DNA from: a bacterium
Lineage (GTDB): Bacteria; Pseudomonadota; Gammaproteobacteria; Burkholderiales; Methylophilaceae
Length of the DNA: 5,758 bases
NCBI GenBank assembly: GCA_027310505.1
Contig: DAIDAS010000453.1
Coordinates: forward strand, 1 to 5,758
Direction of reading: 5' to 3'
Shown here: positions 1 through 4,647 of the stretch, in pieces
Position numbering within the stretch: position 1 is the stretch's first letter
Layout: every line of letters starts with the position of its first letter
Notes under the pieces: model-generated
The model's database searches: none
Told to the model about the DNA's origin: nothing
What the model saw: the letters and a program-made list of their open reading frames with translations, nothing else
Program-made: the position numbers and the translations under genes

Positions 1-398
1 ATGGATGCCAGCACCAACCGCTTGTGCTCTGCGGCGATAAGGCGGAACGGATGGCGAACGTCCGAAAACTCCGCCGCGATATTGATGAAGGCACAGCCGT
101 GAAAATCCGGCTGGGCAAACCAGTGCCGCAAGAAATCGAACAAGGCAAGCAGGCGCTCGCGCGGGTCTGAAGCGTGTGACTCGACATAATCGTTCATCCA
201 TGTCCGCCAGCGCTCGTCGCGCTTTTGCAGAAATGCACCCACCAGTCCGTCCTTGGACTGGAAGTGCAAATACAGGCTTTGCCGCGCGACTCCGGCCTCG
301 TCCAGAATGGCATCTACCGCCGTGGCATGCACGCCATTTTTGTAAAACAACCGGCAAGCCGCGTCCAGCAGCCGCTCTCTGGTATTGGATTGCTGCAC
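1..398 (-). CDS. TetR-family transcriptional regulator, partial (C-terminus off left edge)
   Basis: The reverse strand encodes 132 residues before the window ends. The N-terminus (TRERLLDAACRLFYKNGV, residues 6-23) opens a TetR DNA-binding domain. The helix-turn-helix lies at about residues 27-46 and ends in the hallmark GVARQSLYLHFQSKD (36-50). The ligand-binding domain begins after that and contains DFHGCAFINIAAEF (98-111) and HPFRLIAAEHK (116-126), a pattern common in one TetR subgroup that includes NemR-like proteins. Family members are usually about 190-200 residues, so roughly 60 are missing. The start is the GTG at 396-398, because GGAGGG lies six bases upstream; an in-frame ATG is not available. 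The ligand and target genes cannot be read from the sequence. A palindrome over its own promoter points to self-repression. The gene diverges from ribE, but nothing ties it to riboflavin synthesis. Confidence 0.93.
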   Translation of the reverse strand, partial: MQQSNTRERLLDAACRLFYKNGVHATAVDAILDEAGVARQSLYLHFQSKDGLVGAFLQKRDERWRTWMNDYVESHASDPRERLLALFDFLRHWFAQPDFHGCAFINIAAEFSDVRHPFRLIAAEHKRLVLAS

Positions 399-404
399 AG
401 GCCG

Positions 405-410
405 CCCTCC
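405..410 (-). promoter_or_regulatory. Ribosome-binding site deciding the GTG start of the TetR gene
   Basis: Read on the minus strand this is GGAGGG, six bases before the GTG at 398-396. It fixes the start, since the ATG at 413-411 on this strand is in another frame and gives a protein without TetR features. Confidence 0.75.
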
Positions 411-428
411 ATGGAACGATCGTTCTAT
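411..428. promoter_or_regulatory. Palindromic operator, probable TetR autoregulatory site
   Basis: ATGGAACGATCGTTCTAT is an inverted repeat matching at 16 of 18 positions (eight of nine pairs), with a perfect 12-base core GAACGATCGTTC at 414-425. It overlaps the -10 element of the minus-strand promoter, and the expected transcription start near 420 falls at its centre. It lies a few bases upstream of the TetR gene's ribosome-binding site. Size, symmetry and position are typical of TetR operators, so binding by the adjacent regulator is a strong inference, though not shown. Confidence 0.75.
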
Positions 429-456
429 TAGACTGACACAGCGAATAGACTGTCAA
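427..456 (-). promoter_or_regulatory. Sigma-70 type promoter of the TetR gene
   Basis: On the minus strand, TTGACA (complement of 451-456, six of six matches) is followed after 18 bases by TCTAAT (complement of 427-432, five of six matches to TATAAT). Transcription would begin near position 420 and give a leader of about 22 bases. This is a strong promoter by sequence, consistent with a gene held down by a repressor at the overlapping palindrome. Confidence 0.72.
429..455. repeat. Direct repeat TAGACTGWCA, period 17 bp
   Basis: TAGACTGACA at 429-438 recurs as TAGACTGTCA at 446-455, nine of ten bases identical. One copy overlaps the -10 element and the other overlaps the -35 element of the TetR promoter. 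The ends TGACA (434-438) and TGTCA (451-455) also form an inverted pair. It could be a second regulator's site or a local duplication. No function is established. Confidence 0.5.
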
Positions 457-473
457 TCTATCTTGCATAACCC

Positions 474-488
474 CCCGCTTGAAGCGGG
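474..488. promoter_or_regulatory. 15-bp dyad (CCCGCTT-G-AAGCGGG) upstream of the ribE -10
   Basis: This is a perfect seven-base inverted repeat around a single central base; as RNA it would be a six-pair GC-rich stem with a three-base loop. It covers the place where a -35 hexamer for ribE would lie. No T-run follows on either strand, so it is not a convincing intrinsic terminator. A protein-binding site acting on ribE is possible but unproven. Confidence 0.45.
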
Positions 489-493
489 CGGTC

Positions 494-502
494 TGGTAAA
501 AT
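494..502 (+). promoter_or_regulatory. Extended -10 promoter of ribE
   Basis: TGGTAAAAT has the TGn extension followed by TAAAAT (five of six matches). No -35 hexamer is seen at 16-18 bases. The distance from this element to the ribE ATG is only eight bases, so the first likely purine start is the A of the ATG itself at 511. The mRNA would then be leaderless or nearly so, which agrees with the absence of a Shine-Dalgarno sequence (the bases before ATG are AGCGCCCC). Confidence 0.55.
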
Positions 503-510
503 AGCGCCCC

Positions 511-1122
511 ATGTTTACCGGAATCATCCAGGCCGTAGGCCAGATCGAGCGCATCACCCCTGTGGGAGACGATGTGCGCCTGGACATCGCCGTGGGCGAT
601 CTGGAAATGAGCGACGTCAAACTGGGGGATTCCATCGCCACCAGCGGAGTATGCCTGACCGTGACCGCCTTCGACGCACGCGCGTTTCAGGTACACGTAT
701 CGAGGGAAACGCTTTCCTGCACCGTCGGACTGGACACGCAAAAGCCGGTCAACCTGGAAAAAGCGCTACGACTGTCGGACCGGCTGGGCGGGCACCTGGT
801 CAGCGGCCACGTCGATGGCGTCGGCCAGGTGGTGCGCTTCGAGCCGTTGGGTGACTGCATGCTGCTCTCGATCCGCGCGCCGCATGCACTCTCGCGCTAT
901 ATCGCGGTCAAAGGTTCTATCGCCGTCGACGGCGTCAGCCTGACCGTCAATACCGTGGAACACGACACTTTCAGCATCAACCTGATCCCGCACACACTGG
1001 AGATGACCACCCTGCGCCACTTGGGCGTCGGCAGCCGCGTCAACCTGGAAGTGGATCAGATCGCCCGCTATGTGGAGCGCATGACGCAGTGGGAATCAGA
1101 ATCGCAAGGAGAACCTGCGTGA
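511..1122 (+). CDS. ribE: Riboflavin synthase alpha chain (203 aa)
   Basis: Catalyses the last step of riboflavin synthesis: two 6,7-dimethyl-8-ribityllumazine molecules dismutate to riboflavin and a pyrimidinedione that is recycled. It is a cytoplasmic homotrimer in known members. The protein has the expected N-terminus MFTGII and two tandem lumazine-binding barrels. The first has GDSIATSGVCLTV (39-51) with the conserved Cys48. The second has KGSIAVDGVSLTVN (134-147). The linking motif GGHLVSGHVDG (93-103) supplies the conserved histidines, and SINLIPHTLE (155-164) is also typical. Length is normal for the family. The ATG is the only start that preserves the MFTG terminus. It heads the rightward gene run and its TGA overlaps the ribBA start. 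The gene is also called ribC in some E. coli nomenclature. Confidence 0.97.
   Translation: MFTGIIQAVGQIERITPVGDDVRLDIAVGDLEMSDVKLGDSIATSGVCLTVTAFDARAFQVHVSRETLSCTVGLDTQKPVNLEKALRLSDRLGGHLVSGHVDGVGQVVRFEPLGDCMLLSIRAPHALSRYIAVKGSIAVDGVSLTVNTVEHDTFSINLIPHTLEMTTLRHLGVGSRVNLEVDQIARYVERMTQWESESQGEPA
1106..1111 (+). promoter_or_regulatory. Ribosome-binding site deciding the ribBA start
   Basis: AAGGAG lies seven bases before the GTG at 1119-1121, inside the end of ribE. It selects this GTG over an in-frame GTG at 1089, which would add ten residues and has no such site. Confidence 0.75.
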
Positions 1123-2204
1123 TCAGCCCGATCAACGAAATTATCGAAGACATCCGCCTGGGCCGCATGGTCGTACTGGTGGACGAAGAAGATCGCGAAA
1201 ACGAAGGTGACCTGGTGCTGGCGGCCCAGTTCGTCACGCCCGAAGCCATCAACTTCATGGCGCGCCACGGGCGCGGGCTGATCTGCCTGACCCTCACCGA
1301 ACCGCGCTGCCGCCAGCTGAACCTGCCGCTGATGGTGCGCGAAAACGGCGCGCGCATGGGCACCAACTTCACCGTCTCCATCGAAGCGGCCGAAGGCGTC
1401 ACCACCGGCATCTCTGCCGCCGATCGGGCACGCACCATTCAGGCCGCCGTCGCCCGCGATGCCAGGCCGACCGACATCGTCAGCCCCGGCCACATTTTTC
1501 CGCTGATGGCGCAGAACGGCGGCGTGCTGGTGCGCGCCGGACATACCGAGGCAGGCTGCGACCTGGCGCAACTGGCGGGCATTGAACCGGCCAGCGTCAT
1601 CTGTGAAATCCTCAAGGAGGACGGCAGCATGGCGCGCCTGCCCGACCTGCTGGAATTCGCCGAGCAGCATGGCCTGAAAATCGGCACCATCGCCGACCTC
1701 ATTGCGCACAGAAGCCAGACCGAACGGCTGGTCGAACGTGCCGCCGAACGCACAGTGCAAACGCCTTACGGCGCATTCAGGCTGATTGCCTACTATGACC
1801 GCACCACTAACGAGACGCACCTGGCACTGGTCAAGGGCGAGCCCGACGTCAAGAAAGAAGTGCTGGTACGGGTGCATGAACCATTATCGGTATTCGATCT
1901 GCTGGATGGCAGCAGCCGCAGCCACTCGTGGAACGTGCTCAGCGCCATACGAACCATCGCCGATGCCGAATGCGGCGTCATCATCCTGCTGCGCCGCAAC
2001 GAAGACGGCCAACAGGTGGTCGAGCGCATCCGGCATGCCGACGAGCCGGTACGCTCGCGCCAGGATTTGCGCGATTACGGCATCGGTTCCCAGATTTTGC
2101 TCGATCTGGGCGTCAGAAAAATGAAGCTGCTCGCCACTCCACGCAAGATGCCCAGCATGGCTGGCTTCGGTTTGGAGGTCACGGGCTACATGGAGCCCAA
2201 CTAA
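1119..2204 (+). CDS. ribBA: 3,4-dihydroxy-2-butanone 4-phosphate synthase fused to a degenerate GTP cyclohydrolase II domain (361 aa)
   Basis: The N-terminal domain (about 1-200) converts ribulose 5-phosphate to 3,4-dihydroxy-2-butanone 4-phosphate plus formate, giving the four-carbon unit of lumazine. It is intact: acidic metal/substrate loop DEEDRENEGD (22-31), RGLICL (52-57), GVTTGISAADRA (93-104), GHIFPL (124-129) and GHTEAGCDLA (141-150). The C-terminal domain (about 208-361) aligns with GTP cyclohydrolase II and keeps LRDYGIGSQILLDLGVRKMKLL (317-338), but the zinc site is gone. Where RVHSECxxGDxFxSxRCDC is expected it reads RVHEPLSVFDLLDGSSRSHS (251-270), with no cysteine. The QEGRGIGL loop is replaced by RRNEDGQQV (292-300). 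The second activity is therefore very probably lost, as in proteins named RibBX, and a separate RibA should exist. The GTG start overlaps the ribE stop (GTGA), suggesting translational coupling. Confidence 0.95.
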   Translation: MISPINEIIEDIRLGRMVVLVDEEDRENEGDLVLAAQFVTPEAINFMARHGRGLICLTLTEPRCRQLNLPLMVRENGARMGTNFTVSIEAAEGVTTGISAADRARTIQAAVARDARPTDIVSPGHIFPLMAQNGGVLVRAGHTEAGCDLAQLAGIEPASVICEILKEDGSMARLPDLLEFAEQHGLKIGTIADLIAHRSQTERLVERAAERTVQTPYGAFRLIAYYDRTTNETHLALVKGEPDVKKEVLVRVHEPLSVFDLLDGSSRSHSWNVLSAIRTIADAECGVIILLRRNEDGQQVVERIRHADEPVRSRQDLRDYGIGSQILLDLGVRKMKLLATPRKMPSMAGFGLEVTGYMEPN

Positions 2205-2213
2205 TACTGTTTA

Positions 2214-2222
2214 TGCGATAAT
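2214..2222 (+). promoter_or_regulatory. Possible extended -10 promoter of yqgE
   Basis: TGCGATAAT sits in the 24-base gap after ribBA: TGn followed by GATAAT (five of six matches). No -35 is visible. A start six to seven bases downstream would fall at the yqgE GTG (2229), making a leaderless message. This could separate the pyrimidine cluster from the rib genes, though read-through from ribBA is equally likely because no terminator is seen. Confidence 0.4.
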
Positions 2223-2228
2223 CCAACC

Positions 2229-2789
2229 GTGGAAAACGTCAACCTTACCGGACACTTCCTCATTGCCATGCCGGCCATGACCGATCCGTATTTTGCCCGC
2301 TCCGTCACCTACATCTGCGAACACAATGCGCAGGGCGCCATGGGCGTGGTCATCAACCGTCCCATCGAAATGAGTCTGGATGACCTGTTCGACCAGATCC
2401 ACCTCGAATTGAGCGACAAGGCGCTGGGGCAAGCACCGGTGCACTTCGGTGGCCCGGTGCAGATCGAACGCGGGTTCGTGCTGCACCAGCCGGTGGGACA
2501 ATGGCAATCGTCCATCGCCGTCAGCGCCGACACCGCGCTGACCACCTCCAAGGACATCCTGGAAGCCAGCGCCCACGGCGCAGGCCCGCAAAAAATGCTG
2601 GTCACGCTGGGTTATGCCGGCTGGTCTGCCGGGCAACTCGAAGAAGAGCTGGCGCAAAACGCCTGGCTCACGGTTGCCGCCGAAGATACAATCATTTTCG
2701 ACCTGCCCAACGAACAGAAATTCAACGCCGCGATGCAACTTCTGGGGGTGGACTTCGCCTCTCTGGCCGATGAGGCGGGGCATGCCTGA
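2229..2789 (+). CDS. yqgE: YqgE/AlgH family protein (DUF179), 186 aa
   Basis: Recognised by family signatures: HFLIAMPAM (9-17) followed by DPYFARSVTYICEHN (19-33) and GAMGVVINRP (36-45), then GGPVQIERGFVLHQ (74-87), LTTSKDILEA (104-113) and LGYAGWSAGQLEEEL (127-141). Length is normal (about 185-190). The biochemical role is not established; the AlgH name comes from an effect on alginate genes in Pseudomonas. No signal peptide or membrane segment is visible, so it is probably cytoplasmic. The GTG start is the only plausible one: an in-frame stop (the ribBA TAA) lies 24 bases upstream, and the next Met (residue 14) is inside the conserved HFLIAMP block. No clear Shine-Dalgarno sequence precedes it. 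It overlaps ruvX by eight bases, a pairing conserved across many proteobacteria. Confidence 0.95.
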   Translation: MENVNLTGHFLIAMPAMTDPYFARSVTYICEHNAQGAMGVVINRPIEMSLDDLFDQIHLELSDKALGQAPVHFGGPVQIERGFVLHQPVGQWQSSIAVSADTALTTSKDILEASAHGAGPQKMLVTLGYAGWSAGQLEEELAQNAWLTVAAEDTIIFDLPNEQKFNAAMQLLGVDFASLADEAGHA

Positions 2790-3207
2790 AACGCTGCTGG
2801 CCTTCGATTTCGGCGAGAAACGCATCGGCGTTGCCGTGGGCAACACCATCGTCGGCATCGCCCATCCGCTGCAAACCATCGAAACCGAAAGCAACGATGA
2901 CCGATTCAACGCCATCGGCATGCTGATTGCCGAGTGGCAACCGGCACAACTGGTGGTCGGCCTGCCCAGCCACATGGATGGTACCGAGCACGAACTCAGC
3001 CGGCTGTGCCGCAAATTTGCCAATCGCCTGCATGGCCGCTTCAACCTGCCGGTGGCACTGGTGGATGAGCGCCTGAGTTCGGCAGAAGCCAGCCAGTCGC
3101 TGAAACAGGCCGGGATCGGCGGGCGCAAGCAAAAACCGATGTTGGATCAGGTTGCGGCACAGCTCATTTTGCAAAGTTATCTGGATCAAACCCATGCAAC
3201 TGCCTGA
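2782..3207 (+). CDS. ruvX: RuvX/YqgF, RNase H-fold Holliday junction resolvase-like protein (141 aa)
   Basis: The protein has the RNase H-like fold signature of the YqgF family: LAFDFGEKRIGVAVG (6-20) with Asp9, LVVGLPSHMDGTE (57-69), LVDERLSSAEA (93-103) with Glu96, and LDQVAAQLILQSYL (121-134) with Asp122. These acidic residues form the expected metal-binding set, so it is likely catalytically intact. The family is essential in E. coli and has been linked both to Holliday junction resolution and to processing of the pre-16S rRNA 5' end; the sequence does not decide between these. Length is normal (about 140). The ATG at 2782 follows GAGG with a six-base gap and lies inside the last codons of yqgE. 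The 3' end overlaps pyrR by 14 bases. Confidence 0.95.
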   Translation: MPETLLAFDFGEKRIGVAVGNTIVGIAHPLQTIETESNDDRFNAIGMLIAEWQPAQLVVGLPSHMDGTEHELSRLCRKFANRLHGRFNLPVALVDERLSSAEASQSLKQAGIGGRKQKPMLDQVAAQLILQSYLDQTHATA

Positions 3208-3691
3208 CGCTGAACAACTGCTGGCCAAGCTGGCGGACAATATCCGCCCCCTGCTCGGGGAAAATACCGCGCTAGTGGGCATCCACAGCGGCGGCGCCTG
3301 GCTGGCAGAGCGCCTGCAAGCCAGGCTGGGCGACCATATCCCGCTCGGCACGCTCGACATCTCCTTTTACCGCGACGACTTCAGCCGCATTGGCCTGCAT
3401 CCGCAAACCAGGCCCTCGCACATTTCATTCGATGTGGAAGGCCGCCACATCATTCTGGTCGATGACGTCCTGTATACCGGGCGCACCATCCGTGGCGCCA
3501 TGAACGAGCTGTTCGACTATGGCCGCCCGGCCAAAATCACACTGGCCGTGCTGGTGGATCGCGGCGGCCGCGAGATGCCGGTCGAAGCACAGATCGTCGG
3601 TGCCAGGCTTGCGCTCCAGCCTGGCGAAAACCTTGAGCTGGCGCGCGACGACGCCGGACAATTCCATCTCAAACTGCACGAGGCCGCATGA
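3194..3691 (+). CDS. pyrR: PyrR-type pyrimidine regulator / uracil phosphoribosyltransferase (165 aa)
   Basis: A type I phosphoribosyltransferase fold with the PRPP-binding loop ILVDDVLYTGRTIRGAM (87-103). It also has the PyrR-specific segments LDISFYRDD (54-62) and GRPAKITLAVLVDRGGREMPV (110-130). PyrR proteins sense UMP/UTP and control pyr genes, and many also make UMP from uracil and PRPP. Compared with Bacillus PyrR (181 aa) this one is shorter. It has GGREMPVEAQIVGARLAL where RNA-binding members read roughly GHRELPIRxDxVGKNIPT, so RNA binding is doubtful. The ATG at 3194 is chosen because upstream in-frame codons overlap conserved ruvX sequence and have no better site; its own site is weak (GGAT, 3183-3186). 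Its stop overlaps the pyrB ATG (ATGA). No leader or attenuator lies between ruvX and pyrR. Confidence 0.93.
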   Translation: MQLPDAEQLLAKLADNIRPLLGENTALVGIHSGGAWLAERLQARLGDHIPLGTLDISFYRDDFSRIGLHPQTRPSHISFDVEGRHIILVDDVLYTGRTIRGAMNELFDYGRPAKITLAVLVDRGGREMPVEAQIVGARLALQPGENLELARDDAGQFHLKLHEAA

Positions 3692-4647
3692 ACAATCCGC
3701 AGCTCGACAAAAACGGCAATCTCAAGCACCTGCTCTCCATCGAAGGCTTGCCGCGCGCGATTCTCACCCAAATTCTCGACACCGCTGAATCCTTTACCGG
3801 CGTTTCCGAACGCGAGGTCAAAAAAGTCCCGCTGCTACGCGGCAAGACCGTGTGCAATATCTTCTTCGAGAACAGCACCCGCACCCGCACCACCTTCGAA
3901 CTGGCCGCCAAGCGGCTGTCCGCCGACGTGGTCAGCCTCAACGTCGGCACCTCGTCACAATCCAAGGGCGAAACCGTCCTGGATACGGTGGACAACCTGA
4001 TCGCCATGCACGCAGACATGTTCGTGGTACGGCATTCGCAATCAGGCGCCGCGCATTTCATCGCACGCCATGTAGGGCCGCACATTCATGTCATCAACGC
4101 CGGGGATGGCCGCCACTCGCACCCGACGCAGGGCCTGCTGGACGTCTTCACCATCCGTCGCTACAAGCCGGACATGCACAATCTGCGCGTCGCCATCGTA
4201 GGCGACGTGCTGCACTCGCGCGTGGCACGCTCCGAAATCCATGCCCTGACCACGCTGGGCGTGCCGGAAGTCCGCGTTATCGCCCCCAAAACCCTGCTGC
4301 CGACGGATGTCGAAAAGCTGGGCGTGCAGGTCTACCACGACATGCGCGCCGGCCTTAAGGATGTCGACGTGGTGATGATGCTGCGCCTGCAGAACGAACG
4401 CATGAGCGGAGCGCTGCTGCCGAGCGCGCAGGAATACTTCAAATGCTACGGCCTGACCCAGGAAAAACTGGCGCTAGCCAAACCTGACGCCATCGTCATG
4501 CATCCGGGGCCGATGAACCGCGGCGTGGAAATCGATTCTTCCGTCGCGGACGGCAACCAGTCCGTCATCCTGCCGCAGGTGACCTACGGCATCGCGGTAC
4601 GCATGGCGGTGATGAGCATTCTTGCCGGCAATACGGAGGCTGCATGA
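3688..4647 (+). CDS. pyrB: Aspartate carbamoyltransferase catalytic chain (319 aa)
   Basis: Condenses carbamoyl phosphate and aspartate to carbamoyl aspartate, the committed step of pyrimidine synthesis. The carbamoyl-phosphate site FENSTRTRTTFE (60-71) is complete. The catalytic loop SSQSKGET (89-96) carries Lys93. VVRHSQSGAAH (113-123), GDGRHSHPTQGLLD (139-152) and the aspartate-side MHPGPMNRGVEID (271-283) are all present, so the enzyme should be active. The N-terminus is about ten residues longer than in E. coli PyrB, as in ATCases that pair with PyrC'. No pyrI regulatory chain is present. Both ends form ATGA overlaps (pyrR stop/pyrB start, pyrB stop/pyrC' start), pointing to coupled translation. 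Partnership with PyrC' in a class A dodecamer is inferred from gene order and from the dead partner. Confidence 0.97.
   Translation: MNNPQLDKNGNLKHLLSIEGLPRAILTQILDTAESFTGVSEREVKKVPLLRGKTVCNIFFENSTRTRTTFELAAKRLSADVVSLNVGTSSQSKGETVLDTVDNLIAMHADMFVVRHSQSGAAHFIARHVGPHIHVINAGDGRHSHPTQGLLDVFTIRRYKPDMHNLRVAIVGDVLHSRVARSEIHALTTLGVPEVRVIAPKTLLPTDVEKLGVQVYHDMRAGLKDVDVVMMLRLQNERMSGALLPSAQEYFKCYGLTQEKLALAKPDAIVMHPGPMNRGVEIDSSVADGNQSVILPQVTYGIAVRMAVMSILAGNTEAA
4635..4639 (+). promoter_or_regulatory. Ribosome-binding site of pyrC'
   Basis: GGAGG at the end of pyrB, four bases before the ATG at 4644. The spacing is slightly short but the match is strong, supporting this start and roughly balanced output with PyrB. 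Confidence 0.6.

Noticed and set aside
176..436. Plus-strand open frames of 86 and 68 codons in the left region
   Set aside because: They lie antisense to the clear TetR coding sequence, have no family features or ribosome-binding site, and are high-GC shadows.
474..488. Intrinsic terminator at the dyad before ribE
   Set aside because: No T-run follows the stem on either strand, and no gene ends nearby whose transcript would need stopping.
479..502. TTGAAG (479-484) as the -35 of the ribE promoter
   Set aside because: It is only 12 bases from the TAAAAT element, too short for sigma-70; the extended -10 explains the site better.
457..510. FMN riboswitch upstream of ribE
   Set aside because: The space is too short (an RFN element needs well over 100 bases) and none of its conserved helices can be recognised here or before ribBA.
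1089..1118. Upstream GTG as an alternative ribBA start (ten extra residues)
   Set aside because: The GTG at 1119 has AAGGAG at seven bases and begins where RibB homologues begin; the upstream one has no such site.
1068..1877. Minus-strand open frame of 269 codons opposite ribBA
   Set aside because: It is antisense to a strongly conserved gene, rich in Gln/His/Gly/Asp as expected of a shadow frame, and shows no recognisable domain.
2211..3128. Minus-strand open frame of 305 codons opposite yqgE and ruvX
   Set aside because: It spans two conserved plus-strand genes and their junction, with no start signal and no domain; length is explained by GC-rich antisense bias.
3152..3193. Upstream TTG start for pyrR (14 extra residues)
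   Set aside because: The extra segment is the frame-shifted end of conserved ruvX sequence and does not resemble PyrR; the ATG at 3194 fits better.
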